A stretch of DNA of 39,534 bases from Terriglobia bacterium (GTDB lineage: Bacteria; Acidobacteriota; Terriglobia; Bryobacterales; UBA6623), in NCBI GenBank assembly GCA_009841225.1, contig VXMF01000032.1, forward strand, positions 1-39,534, read 5' to 3'. Both the position numbers and the translations under genes were made by a program. The notes under the pieces were generated by a model. It saw only the letters and a list, made by a program, of their open reading frames with translations. It made no database searches and had not been told where the DNA came from. Position 1 is the first letter of the stretch. Every line of letters starts with the position of its first letter. Shown here one piece after another: positions 15,441 to 24,678 of the stretch.

Positions 15441-18269
15441 TCACACCCGGAACACTTTCATCACTTCGTCACCGAGGTGGTTGATGACCTTGACGGCAAT
15501 GCGGCCAGACTCCGGTCGGTCGAACGGACGCGAAATGTCGCTGTGGAGCGACGCCCACGCGTCGGCGTCGATCTCGGCCTTCAGCGTCGTCTTGAGCGCC
15601 TTGTAGGGGTCGTTCGCGCCGAGGAAGTAGGCGTGCCGCACGAAGAAGCTCTCCTCGTTGTAGTCGGTGTCGATGAACCAGCAGGCGATGCCGTCGGCAC
15701 CGTCGCTGCGAACCTCGCCGGTGGTGGGGTGGAAGACGTCCACGCCGTTGATCTTCACCTGAATCCGCTCGTCGCCGGCGCCTTCTCCGTCGACCGGGAG
15801 AATATCGATGTCCGGTTCGCCGAAGATGACGAACAGGTTGCCCTTGCCGGTGTTCTTCAGCTCGTCCGCCATGTGCAGGTCGGCATTCATGCGCGCCTTC
15901 AGCACCGGGATGCGGCCGAGGCGGCTGAACTCGGACGCGTGCGCCTCGTAGTTGAACGCGCAGGCGATCAGAACGTCGAAGCCGGCATCGCCGGCCTCGC
16001 GCGCGGCCGCCACCAGGTCCGGACGGGACACGGTGCCGAATTCGGGGCCGACGAAGACGCCGGCGCGCTTCTCCGGGCCGTCATCTCCGTCGCCTTCGCG
16101 GTAGCGTCCCTCCGCGCATATGTAGTCGCCCGGCCAGGGCGTGACGGCGGCGAAGGCGATGCGGTCCTCCTTGTGCGCCTGCTGCACGCCGGCTGTCGCG
16201 AGTTGCGCCAGAATCATGCCCGCGAAGTCCTGCTGCGGCCCGTACTCGGCCCTCGGCTCGGCAACGCGGTCGATGAGCTCGTCGTCCTCGTCCACGGCCA
16301 GCACGCGGTGCGGCGACAGGCTCTCCACCGTGAACGGTCCCGCCACGCGGACTTTCCTGCCGTCTTCGTAGGGCTTGTCGTAGAGGTACTCGTAGTCCGC
16401 CTTGGCCGCGATGGAGGCGTCGATCTCCTGCTGCCGGGCGATGCGCGCCTCCCACCAGAGTCGATGCGTGTCGACCGCCTCCGCCGGCCAGTCCTCCGAC
16501 GCCTCGCGCGGAACCTGCCACTCCTCCCAGTCGCGCTCGAGTCTGGCGTTCAGGTCGTCGCGCAACGGCTCCAGTGTTTCCTGCCAGCGCTCCCAGATGA
16601 CGTCGATCTCGGCGTTGTTGGCGATCGACTTGAGCGTGATGTGTGGCACCCGTTCGTAGACGAAGCCCTGCCGAACGTCGCCGTGCGTCGGTGCCTCCGA
16701 TGGCGCCTTGCGTGTGATCTCGGCTTCCTTGCGCTGGCCTTCCGGGCTGTCGGCGAGCGTGTAGTACGGGTAGCGCGCTCCCATGATGCGGGCACGGGCG
16801 AGAGCCAGCGCCACTCGGGAGGTGTCGATAGTGATCCAGCGGCGGCCCCATTGCTCGGCGACGTACGCACTGGTCCCGGACCCGCAGGTGGGATCCAACA
16901 CAAGGTCGCCCGAGTCAGTTGTCATGAGAATGCATCTCTCTACCACTTTGGCGTTCGTCTGAACGACATATACCTTGTCTGCCATAAAGCTACTTGCTGT
17001 ATCGGACCAGAAATTTGTCATCGGAATGGCAGGAAAGTCATCGATGTATCTGACATATGACAAGTTGATTGCGGCAGAGATTAGCCGTCTCGCCATCGCG
17101 ACTCTTCGCATGCCGTCTAATGACGTTTTCCACACCGCTGGATGCGGAGTATACGTTGCACCTTCAAATTCCACGGGATAACGCGTCTTGTCGACGCCCG
17201 ACGCCGATGTAAGATTGTCGGCACCAAACACCCGACCTCCTGTGCCGCCTTTCTTGGCTTGGCTCTTGGTCATCCGACGTCGCATGAAGTGCTCCGTTTC
17301 TATCCATTGATACTGTGAGGCGCCAGTCTCGCCAAGTATTTTCTCCAAATACAACTGCCGGTATTTCAGCATTTTCTTATTCTTGGCATACCACACTACA
17401 TAGTCAAAAACTTGTGGAACGACCAACGTCTTCCCAGAAATGCTTCCAGCACCGGAAGTCTTCTTGAATGCAATCACCGCAACTGAATTAGCATTGCCAA
17501 GACAGTCGTCCATCAACGCCCGCACTCGATGAATATTCTCATCGCCGATCTGCACGAAAATCGAGCCGCTCTCCGCCAGCAGCTCCCGTGCTACAAACAA
17601 CCGATCTCGCAGATAAGTCAGATAGGAATGAATCCCGTCCCGCCATGTATCCCGGAACGCCTTGACCTGCTCCGGCTCGCGGCTGATGTGCTCGGCCTTG
17701 CCGTCCTTGACGTCGCGGCTGGTCGTCGACCACTGGAAGTTAGAGTTGAACTTGATCCCGTAGGGCGGATCGAGATAGATGCACTGCACCTTGCCCCGCA
17801 GGCCCTCACGCTCGGCGAGCGACGCCATCACCTGAAGGCTGTCGCCGAGGATCATCCGGTTCGACCAGTTCGCGTCGTGCTGATAGAACTCCGTCCGGGC
17901 ATCATCGCTCGGCAGACCGTTGAAATCGGCGAACAGATCCGTCTGAACCTCTTCGCCGTCACCCCCCGACCCGTCCGGCCTGTTCCCGCGCTGCCGCCGC
18001 AATTCGTCGATGAGCACCTTCGGATGAACCTTCTCTTGGATGAAGAGCGGCGGCGCCTGCACGACGAGGTCGGACCAGTCCTGCGCGTCCTTGCCGCGCC
18101 AGACGAGCTGCGGGTCGAGGTCACGGTTGCGACGCTCGTAGGCGACCTGGACGGGGCTCTGCTCGCGTCGGTCCAATACCGACCGGAACTCGGCGGTAGG
18201 GATGTTCTTTCGCGACGCCTCCTCGTGTCTCAGGGTCGCGATCTTCTTCTCGCGCTTCCGTTTCGCCAT
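15441..18269 (-). CDS. type III-like beta-class DNA methyltransferase (Mod)
   Basis: This 942-residue adenine/cytosine-N methyltransferase has catalytic motif IV 'IYLDPPYGIKF' (DPPY at 167-170) before the SAM-binding motif 'LVLDPTCGSGTSAYVA' (459-466), the beta-class order used by type III Mod proteins. The target-recognition region should lie between them. A C-terminal half of about 400 residues has no motif I can name, making the protein longer than ordinary Mod (about 550-650). The gene is 10 nt after the restriction helicase stop. DNA encoding residues of about 245-450 (16921-17520) is about 49% G+C by my count, against about 65% around it, as if the specificity segment had been exchanged. 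Product modification is most likely N6-methyladenine. Confidence 0.9.
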   Translation of the reverse strand: MAKRKREKKIATLRHEEASRKNIPTAEFRSVLDRREQSPVQVAYERRNRDLDPQLVWRGKDAQDWSDLVVQAPPLFIQEKVHPKVLIDELRRQRGNRPDGSGGDGEEVQTDLFADFNGLPSDDARTEFYQHDANWSNRMILGDSLQVMASLAEREGLRGKVQCIYLDPPYGIKFNSNFQWSTTSRDVKDGKAEHISREPEQVKAFRDTWRDGIHSYLTYLRDRLFVARELLAESGSIFVQIGDENIHRVRALMDDCLGNANSVAVIAFKKTSGAGSISGKTLVVPQVFDYVVWYAKNKKMLKYRQLYLEKILGETGASQYQWIETEHFMRRRMTKSQAKKGGTGGRVFGADNLTSASGVDKTRYPVEFEGATYTPHPAVWKTSLDGMRRVAMARRLISAAINLSYVRYIDDFPAIPMTNFWSDTASSFMADKVYVVQTNAKVVERCILMTTDSGDLVLDPTCGSGTSAYVAEQWGRRWITIDTSRVALALARARIMGARYPYYTLADSPEGQRKEAEITRKAPSEAPTHGDVRQGFVYERVPHITLKSIANNAEIDVIWERWQETLEPLRDDLNARLERDWEEWQVPREASEDWPAEAVDTHRLWWEARIARQQEIDASIAAKADYEYLYDKPYEDGRKVRVAGPFTVESLSPHRVLAVDEDDELIDRVAEPRAEYGPQQDFAGMILAQLATAGVQQAHKEDRIAFAAVTPWPGDYICAEGRYREGDGDDGPEKRAGVFVGPEFGTVSRPDLVAAAREAGDAGFDVLIACAFNYEAHASEFSRLGRIPVLKARMNADLHMADELKNTGKGNLFVIFGEPDIDILPVDGEGAGDERIQVKINGVDVFHPTTGEVRSDGADGIACWFIDTDYNEESFFVRHAYFLGANDPYKALKTTLKAEIDADAWASLHSDISRPFDRPESGRIAVKVINHLGDEVMKVFRV

Positions 18270-18279
18270 GTACGTTCCG

Positions 18280-21200
18280 TCACTGCGCAGCCGGTGTTGC
18301 GCGATCCTCGTTATCGGCCTTTTCGCGTTGCGGGGCCGCTCGCTCGACCAACGCCTCGAACTGGGCCCTCAGAGCGTCCTCGAAGTCCTGCTCCATCGTG
18401 TAGACGTCGGTCAACTCGGCGAACGCCCAGCGGCCGTAGGTGCCGAGGTTGTTGACGCCTGGCACCCAATAGGCGTCCATTGTCGTCTTCTTGTCCTTTG
18501 CGTCCTCGCCCCGGTAACCCTTCACCTCGACCACGAGGTGGAGCAAGTCGTCGTCGCCGCGGCCATCGTCGACGAGCACGACGAAGTCGGGGAGATAGCG
18601 GCGCGTCTGAGAACCGTAGCGGTAAGGCACCTCAAGGCCGAGGGCATGGTTCTTTACGTAGGTCCGCACCCGTGGATGCGATTCGACCACGCGGCAGAAC
18701 TGGGCCTCCCAGTCGCTGTCGCACACCACCCAGTTAATGTGGCAGCGGCTGGGATCGGTCTTCCAGCGGGGCTCTTTCGAAGTCGTGACGTGCACGTGAA
18801 CCGTCGAGCCGATGGGGTTATAGGGATCCAGCACGGCCTTGATCGGGCGTTCGCCCTGCAACTTGTGCACGATCCCGGCCCTGATCCGCTCGCAGGCCAA
18901 GTCCGCCAGCTCCTGATACATCAACTGCGCAGGATACGTCTCTCCCTTGCAGACGAGGTGGTCGTCGAGCCACTGTCGCGTGATCCGCTTGAGCTGGCCG
19001 AACAGGTGCAACCTCGGTTCCTCGCCGGGATCCCGCCACTTGGTTTCGAGCAGCCGCTTGGTCAGGTGAAAGAGCAGGGTCGATTTCCGCAAATCGCGGG
19101 TGTGAATCAGGCTCAGGTCGACTCCTTCTCCGATGATCCCCTCGTTGCGGGTGATGGACGGACCTACTAACGCGGGGGTGAGCTCCAGCGTAGAGTCGTC
19201 ATTGAACTTGGCATCGAGGCGCTCTTCAGGAAGTTCGACGCGGTAACCCTCCACCCGCGGGAAGCGGATTTCGCAGGCGTCGCGCTCCGGCGTGATCGCC
19301 TTGACGAGCACCGTCTCACGCGGCGGCGTGGGCTTCACCGGCACCGGCTTCGCTGTGAAGTCGAACGGGATGCCGAGGACGTCGGCATACTCGACGTCGA
19401 AGAGGCCGTCCGGGTTGGGATCGTAGGACTGGCGGCGGAGCGCGCGGCCAATGACCTGCTCGCAGAGCAGCTGCGTGCCAAAGGCGCGCACACCCAGCAC
19501 GTGCGTGACGGTCCGGGCGTCCCATCCCTCGGTGAGCATCGAGACGGAGACGACGCAGCGGATGGAGCCACCCAAGGTGTTCGGCTTCCCGACGGTATTC
19601 ATCACCTCCCGTAGCAGGTCCTGGTCCGACAGGTGCTCAGCCTGCTGGCGATCACCCGTCCGCGCGACGATCTCCCGCCGGAAGCGCTCGATCTCGTCGC
19701 TTGCGGCAGCGCGGAAGTTCTTGTCAAGCGCCTCGCCGGAGTCGAGCTGCTCACTGTCGATGAGCAGCGTGTGCGGGCGGGCGAACGGATTGCCGTGCTC
19801 GTCGAAATTGCGGAACAGCTTCAGGCGTCCGTTCACAGGCGTCGACGAACCGTCCTCGTTCTCACGGAGGAAACCGGAGACAAAATCGTAGACGAGTTTC
19901 GAGGTCGAGGTGTTGTTGCAGACGATGATGAAGCAGGGGGGCACCTCGATGCCCCAGCCTCGCCACCACTCAAACGTTTTCTCGTAGTGGCCGTAGAGCG
20001 CCTGAAGCGCAGTCTGCAGCTCCACGGGCAAGCTGAGCGGGTCGAGCCCACCCGCCTTCCCGCGCCCCCGCTTCGGCATCTTCGTGCGGATGTGCTCCCA
20101 TAGGTTCCGGAACCTGGGCATTTCGCCGCCGGGGATGTTGTCGGCCACCGGCACCCGCGGCAGCTTCACGATGCCGCACTCGATGGCGTCCATCAGTGAG
20201 AAGTCGCTAGCCGTCCAGGGGAACAGCGTTCCCTCCGCGTAACCTGAACCGCGCAGGAAGAACGGCGTCGCCGAGAGGTCAATCACGCGCTGTAGGCCGA
20301 GCTTGCCCTGCACTGCTTCCAGCCCGGAGATCCAGACACGCGCCGCCTCGCGGTTCCGTTCGGCCTCCTTGCGGTCGTCGCCATTGAGTGGACCTTCTTC
20401 GTCCTCCCCGGCCGGCTTCTCCCGATAGCAGTGGTGCGCCTCGTCGTTCAGCGCCAAGATGCGCTTCATGCCCATGAGGCCTGGCATAACGCGCTGTAGC
20501 ATCTGCCCTTCCGTCTCCTTCGTCTGTAGGTCTGGTCCTTGACCCCGGAGCAGGGCGCGCCCCCCCTTCGACAGCTCCAGCGTCTCGCGCCGTAGGAACG
20601 CGTGATAGTTGGTGACGACGATCTTCGCCCGCTCCAGGTCGCGGAGCATGTCGTTCGGCACGAGCTCGCGGCTCGCGTAGTAGCTGTCGGGGTCGTTAGG
20701 CTGGAGCACCCGCAGCCGGTCACGGATCGTTACGCCAGGGGTCACGACCAGGAAACCACGCGTAAACCTCCGGCTGCCCGGCCGGCGCACCGCGTTGATG
20801 GTCTGCCAAGCGATGATCATCGCCATCACCGTGGTCTTCCCGGCCCCGGTGGCAAGCTTAAGCGCTAGTCGCGCGAGGCCCGGATTGGCCCCTTCGCTGG
20901 CAGCATCGATCTGATCGAGAAACCCGCGGCCCTCCTTGCCGAGCGTCGGTGCCACCTCGGTCAGCCAGATCGCGGTTTCCACCGCCTCCACTTGGCAGAA
21001 GAAAGGCCGGATGTCGCCGAACCGATGGCTGCGCCAGTGCTCTAAAAGCCGCGCCGTCTCCGGCGTCACCTTCCAGGAGTTCCGATCCGGAAGCTCGCGC
21101 CACCGATCCACGCGCTGGCGAATGCCACTGATCAGCTCGGTCAGGTCGTACTGCTGCGTCTCGGTCTCGAGCGCCTGCGCGGCCTCGTGGAAGATGATCT

Positions 21201-21375
21201 CGCGCTGTTCCCCGCGGCGCTTCTTTACGGTTGGGATCGCCGAGATGAAAGCGACCCTCCGCCGCTTGGGTAGAACCTTGTTGGTCGGCTGGCCGTTCGC
21301 GTCGAGCTCCCAGTGACGGGACGGGTACTCGTACGGCGAGTTGAGAATGGGTTGCTCGAAGAAACTTGGGGCCAT
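18280..21375 (-). CDS. type III-like restriction enzyme, SF2 helicase with C-terminal PD-(D/E)XK nuclease (Res)
   Basis: This 1031-residue protein has Walker A 'LKLATGAGKTTVMA' (about 172-185), a DEAH-type motif II ('LALNDEAHHCY'), motif III-like 'VIDLSATPFFLRG', and motif VI 'LCEQVIGRALRR'. Near the C-terminus 'RRYLPDFVVLVDD' and 'LVVEVKGYRG' give the Asp and Glu-x-Lys of a PD-(D/E)XK nuclease. It resembles the BPTD_3080-type restriction endonucleases known to pair with a long methyltransferase. It is the first gene of the five-gene block; the ATG at 21375 is 160 bp after the preceding minus-strand gene. It should translocate on unmodified DNA and cut it. The helicase and nuclease motifs look intact. 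Confidence 0.9.
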   Translation of the reverse strand: MAPSFFEQPILNSPYEYPSRHWELDANGQPTNKVLPKRRRVAFISAIPTVKKRRGEQREIIFHEAAQALETETQQYDLTELISGIRQRVDRWRELPDRNSWKVTPETARLLEHWRSHRFGDIRPFFCQVEAVETAIWLTEVAPTLGKEGRGFLDQIDAASEGANPGLARLALKLATGAGKTTVMAMIIAWQTINAVRRPGSRRFTRGFLVVTPGVTIRDRLRVLQPNDPDSYYASRELVPNDMLRDLERAKIVVTNYHAFLRRETLELSKGGRALLRGQGPDLQTKETEGQMLQRVMPGLMGMKRILALNDEAHHCYREKPAGEDEEGPLNGDDRKEAERNREAARVWISGLEAVQGKLGLQRVIDLSATPFFLRGSGYAEGTLFPWTASDFSLMDAIECGIVKLPRVPVADNIPGGEMPRFRNLWEHIRTKMPKRGRGKAGGLDPLSLPVELQTALQALYGHYEKTFEWWRGWGIEVPPCFIIVCNNTSTSKLVYDFVSGFLRENEDGSSTPVNGRLKLFRNFDEHGNPFARPHTLLIDSEQLDSGEALDKNFRAAASDEIERFRREIVARTGDRQQAEHLSDQDLLREVMNTVGKPNTLGGSIRCVVSVSMLTEGWDARTVTHVLGVRAFGTQLLCEQVIGRALRRQSYDPNPDGLFDVEYADVLGIPFDFTAKPVPVKPTPPRETVLVKAITPERDACEIRFPRVEGYRVELPEERLDAKFNDDSTLELTPALVGPSITRNEGIIGEGVDLSLIHTRDLRKSTLLFHLTKRLLETKWRDPGEEPRLHLFGQLKRITRQWLDDHLVCKGETYPAQLMYQELADLACERIRAGIVHKLQGERPIKAVLDPYNPIGSTVHVHVTTSKEPRWKTDPSRCHINWVVCDSDWEAQFCRVVESHPRVRTYVKNHALGLEVPYRYGSQTRRYLPDFVVLVDDGRGDDDLLHLVVEVKGYRGEDAKDKKTTMDAYWVPGVNNLGTYGRWAFAELTDVYTMEQDFEDALRAQFEALVERAAPQREKADNEDRATPAAQ

Positions 21376-21535
21376 GTTTCGTCAGGTCGGCCTACTGAGT
21401 GCCGGCAGCGTACCGCGGCGCTTCCGTCACACTCACCGGCATCGACAGGCTTCGCAAGTCCCCGACCACCGAGCGGTGTACGCCCGTAGGACCTCCCCGC
21501 CCTGAGTTTTTAGGGAATGTTGTCACGAGACTTCA

Positions 21536-22261
21536 TCAAGGACATGATTCCGTAGATCGAGTGAACCGCATAAATCTCAAGAAAGCTTTGCCCAACTCCG
21601 ATGTCCGGCTGGCCCGCAGTCCATGGCCACTCATCGTTGTGTGAAGACCATCTGTATTCACGAGCCCCCGCTGGTACAGGTCCTTCCATATTTGGTCGTA
21701 AATCTCACGTTCATTCTCAAGTGTCGGAAACGCCTTCTCCAATATGTGCGATAGCCCGCCCATGTACATATCTGGAAAAGGGAGTCCCCGGCCGGCAAAC
21801 CAGTCGGTCGGATCATTGAATAACGTGAGAATGCCAAGGTGTTCCGGCGTGAATTCGTCGACGTACCGAAGAAACATCTGCCGCCTCATGTCCGTGGGCG
21901 CAGCGTCGATGGCGGTATTGAGGATCGCATTGCGAAGAGCCTCGTGTTTTTCCTCCTGATGGCTCCGGAGCGCGATATGGGTCGCCTGCAGTACCGTATC
22001 AATGAATTCCTCGTTCTTACTAAGGGAATCCACGTTGACACCGTCTTGATTGAGCCCTGCAAGCGCCAAGGCCACAGATTGCATCCATTCGTCCCGTCGA
22101 CGCTCTAGCGGTGGCTGAATGAGTGCGCCGAATAGTTCTGCGGCCAACCCTCCGATCAAGGGAGTAGATGTCGCAACCGCTTTGAGAAGTGCATGAGCAG
22201 CGTCCCCGGCACTCCTGCCTGGAACAATCAACGAATCCGGTTTTCTGTCGTCGCTTTCCAT
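21536..22261 (-). CDS. hypothetical protein in front of the restriction operon
   Basis: This is a 241-residue protein without a recognised domain. It has a weakly hydrophobic N-terminal segment ('LLKAVATSTPLIGGLAAELFG', near residues 26-46) followed by 'IQPPLERRRDEWM', charged helices 'THIALRSHQEEKHEALRNA' and 'FTPEHLGILTLFNDP'. I have seen similar uncharacterised proteins: a possible membrane-inserting segment, then ERRRDEW, then an EEKxEALRNA helix. They occur across many phyla and often in accessory DNA. Composition is lower in G+C than its downstream neighbours. It lies 43 bp after the next small gene on the same strand. An effector role is possible but only suggested by location. Confidence 0.65.
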   Translation of the reverse strand: MESDDRKPDSLIVPGRSAGDAAHALLKAVATSTPLIGGLAAELFGALIQPPLERRRDEWMQSVALALAGLNQDGVNVDSLSKNEEFIDTVLQATHIALRSHQEEKHEALRNAILNTAIDAAPTDMRRQMFLRYVDEFTPEHLGILTLFNDPTDWFAGRGLPFPDMYMGGLSHILEKAFPTLENEREIYDQIWKDLYQRGLVNTDGLHTTMSGHGLRASRTSELGKAFLRFMRFTRSTESCP

Positions 22262-22304
22262 GATGTGATTCGAGGAGTGCTAAGGTTTCTACGCTGCTTC
22301 TCTC

Positions 22305-22685
22305 TCAGTTTGACGGTGGCAGCAACCTACGCCAAGCCGAGTATGCAGCGAGCAGCTCGTCTTTCCAAAACGCATATTCATCTTCATTCTGGTCAAGCCG
22401 CCCCAATTCACGAGCGAGTCCGAAGAACCCGGAGCCGGCCTTCCCGTTGACGCCGACTGCCACCGAACTCAGCATCGGGCGCCCCGCACGCACCTCGTCC
22501 TCCGAGATCTCACCCAAGATCTGCCCGACCTCCTTCCCCATGTGGCTGCCAGAAAGGGGCAAGCCCATGAGAAGGGCAATGTCCTGATAAGTCGTCAGCC
22601 CTCGGTACTGGGCAGCTCGAACTAGCTCCGCGAGAACGTGAAAGTACGTGGTTGTGCCACGGTATTTGCCGTTGGTATTGGGCAT
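22305..22685 (-). CDS. small conserved hypothetical protein
   Basis: This 126-residue protein has 'TYQDIALLMGLPLSGSHMGK' followed by 'EVGQILGEISEDEVRAGRP' and 'GSGFFGLARELGRL'. The first part looks like a winged-helix or alkyltransferase-like DNA-binding segment, the last part like a paired helix. I cannot give a function. It is the first of the minus-strand genes and diverges from the radical SAM cassette, with about 150 bp between starts that must hold promoters for both directions. As a small, possibly DNA-binding, first gene, it could be a regulator. Confidence 0.6.
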   Translation of the reverse strand: MPNTNGKYRGTTTYFHVLAELVRAAQYRGLTTYQDIALLMGLPLSGSHMGKEVGQILGEISEDEVRAGRPMLSSVAVGVNGKAGSGFFGLARELGRLDQNEDEYAFWKDELLAAYSAWRRLLPPSN

Positions 22686-22837
22686 TGCGGATTTCCTCCC
22701 AGCGACGAGTGTAGCAGGACCGTGGTACGGACCGCCGTCCGCAGCACTTCGCTGTGACGGGATTGCCCTGCTTCCTGTGGTACCATGTGTAGTTGGAGCT
22801 TGGCCTGATCCCGTTGGCGTCCTGGCTAGCGTCGCCC

Positions 22838-23773
22838 ATGTGCGTTGCCGACCCTCTCGCCTCTGTTCGCGACGCTCTCGACCGTGCCATCGCCGACGTC
22901 GCGGCGGCCGAGTATGGCCGTCTGGCGGACGGACTGTCTCCGGACGCTGAAGCCAAGGAGGTTAACGACGCCCTCCAGTCACTGCTCCTGCTGAAGCAGG
23001 GCACCCCACCAGACTACGACTCCGACTGGATCGCTCCGTTCTACGTCACTTGGTACCAACCCCGCCAGATTAACCTCGCTTACGCCGCCGTCCGCGAGCA
23101 TATTTCGGCGGACGATCCACCGCAATGCGTAGTAGGCTACGGCTCCGGTGCCTGGGCAATGCAGTTCGCGCTCGCCATCGCACTCGCTGAAAAACAGTGC
23201 GTCGGTGCGATCGTCCACCGACTCGATCCCAGCGATCCATTGACGCACCTCGGCGCAAAATTGTGGTCCAAGTTCAACGAAATCCTCTGCGAACAATACC
23301 CGAATGATGACTTTGCCCAGTGCCTCGCCATCAATTTGGAATTCATAGCCGAGTTCTCTCGTACTCACACGTGCCTTGCCGATGCTGTTCCTTATCTCTC
23401 GGTTCCCATGGCGGACTGCTGGTTCACTGCGGTGCACGCCATATATGAGAAGAACTCAACCGACCTGCGGGACGTCCTCCGGACCGCCGAGGACGACAAC
23501 GCTCCTGCATTCGCGCTCGCGACATTCGATGGATACTCTGACCGAAAGCCATCCTTCAACCGGACGGCATTCTTCCAAGAACTAGGTTTCGAACACACTA
23601 CTCTTGCTACCACCTGGCGCGGCGATTGTCCAGCGACTACCAAATGGCGGCACGGGTTGGCGGAACGGTTACCCCACTTCTCGTCGAACCACCTCCTGAA
23701 ACGCAGTGTGACTTGGGGCGGAAGGCTAGCGACGGGCCAAGACGTTGCTATGACGCGTAGGAGGACGCAATGA
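22838..23773 (+). CDS. putative SAM-dependent enzyme partnered with an SPL-like radical SAM protein
   Basis: The 311-residue product has a central Rossmann-like glycine motif in 'CVVGYGSGAWAMQFALAIAL', then 'CVGAIVHRLDPSDP'. Later come 'VPMADCWFTAVHAIYEK' and 'FALATFDGYSDR', the layout of a degenerate methyltransferase-like fold. No family is certain. ATG 22838 ('MCVADPLASV') is preferred to an upstream TTG at 22793. The 3' end overlaps the radical SAM start (ATGA), so the two are co-expressed. The closest general theme I know is the three-Cys-motif partner (TcmP) proteins, methyltransferase-like partners of small radical SAM proteins. I see no three-Cys motif here, so that is an analogy only. 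Confidence 0.6.
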   Translation: MCVADPLASVRDALDRAIADVAAAEYGRLADGLSPDAEAKEVNDALQSLLLLKQGTPPDYDSDWIAPFYVTWYQPRQINLAYAAVREHISADDPPQCVVGYGSGAWAMQFALAIALAEKQCVGAIVHRLDPSDPLTHLGAKLWSKFNEILCEQYPNDDFAQCLAINLEFIAEFSRTHTCLADAVPYLSVPMADCWFTAVHAIYEKNSTDLRDVLRTAEDDNAPAFALATFDGYSDRKPSFNRTAFFQELGFEHTTLATTWRGDCPATTKWRHGLAERLPHFSSNHLLKRSVTWGGRLATGQDVAMTRRRTQ

Positions 23774-24678
23774 CCTACCCACACACTCTCTCGCTTTTTC
23801 CGGATCCTTCACTGACTATAGAACCGCGTCCGACCAAGCTCGGCCGCGTCGACGTCGGATACGCTCCTGCACGTGACATTCTGACACGCGCTAGCGGTTT
23901 TATGGACGCTTACGACTTTACATTGAATCCGTACGCGGGTTGTTCATTCGGCTGCACCTACTGCTACGCTGCATTCTTCTCGCATGACGCTGAGAAGCGC
24001 CACCATTGGGGCCTTTGGGTGGATGTCAAGGAAAACGCGATTGAGCGCCTCCGCAGCCACAGACGTAGCCTTGACGGAAAACTCATCTACATGAGCAGCG
24101 TGACCGACCCTTATCAGCCTATCGAACGGCAACTCAATTTGACCCGCGGCCTGCTGGAGATTCTCGCCCGCCGCCGTCCTAAACTTGTAGTGCAGACCCG
24201 AAGCCCCGACGTCCTCCGTGATGTGGATCTCTTCCGGCAGATCGTCAACCGCGGCGGACGAGTCCAAGTCAACATGACCATCACCACCGACGACGAGGAC
24301 ATTCGTCGCACATTCGAGCCATTTTGCCCCGGCAATCCAGTGCGTTTGGACGCCGCTCGCGAACTTGCAGCGAGTGGCGTGCAAACTTGCGTCACTATGA
24401 CACCGCTCTTGTTGGTGCGAGACCCTGGGAAGTTCGCCGAAGATTTGAGCAAGACGGGCGTCAAAGACTTCATCGTCCAGCCGTTTCACTTCCAGCGAGG
24501 CCGTTTCATAGCTAACACTCGGGATGCGGCCATTCATATTATGGTTCAGAAGCTCTCCAGCGACTCGCAGGCATTCCGCGAAGCATACCTACAACATTAT
24601 CGTAACGTCCGGGAGGTGTTACAGCGCACACTGCCGAAGCTCGGCGAAGGAAAGGATGGCTTTCGACCGCCCTTCTAA
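23770..24678 (+). CDS. SPL-family radical SAM protein
   Basis: This 302-residue radical SAM enzyme has the Cys cluster in 'NPYAGCSFGCTYCYAAFF' (C58, C62, C65, CxxxCxxC), the spore-photoproduct-lyase-like spacing and context. It has 'IYMSSVTDPYQPIERQ', 'LVVQTRSPDVLRDVDLF', 'VQVNMTITTDDEDIRRTFEP' and 'TCVTMTPLLLV', typical of the SplB/Rv2578c group. Members occur widely in accessory DNA, and most have no known substrate. It overlaps the preceding gene by 4 nt and the following gene by 23 nt, so the cassette is one unit. DNA repair is possible by kinship with SplB, but modification of nucleic acid or a small molecule is equally open. Confidence 0.85.
   Translation: MTYPHTLSLFPDPSLTIEPRPTKLGRVDVGYAPARDILTRASGFMDAYDFTLNPYAGCSFGCTYCYAAFFSHDAEKRHHWGLWVDVKENAIERLRSHRRSLDGKLIYMSSVTDPYQPIERQLNLTRGLLEILARRRPKLVVQTRSPDVLRDVDLFRQIVNRGGRVQVNMTITTDDEDIRRTFEPFCPGNPVRLDAARELAASGVQTCVTMTPLLLVRDPGKFAEDLSKTGVKDFIVQPFHFQRGRFIANTRDAAIHIMVQKLSSDSQAFREAYLQHYRNVREVLQRTLPKLGEGKDGFRPPF

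Noticed and set aside
14679..17060. Plus-strand open frame of 793 codons opposite the AAA ATPase and methyltransferase genes
   Set aside because: It is antisense to two genes with clear motifs, has no domain, and is rich in Arg, Val and Leu strings typical of shadow frames in GC-rich DNA.
9789..21375. DISARM or BREX system
   Set aside because: The hallmark genes (DrmA/DrmB, or PglZ, BrxC and PglX) are missing; helicase, methylase and nuclease motifs fit a type III-like R-M pair instead.
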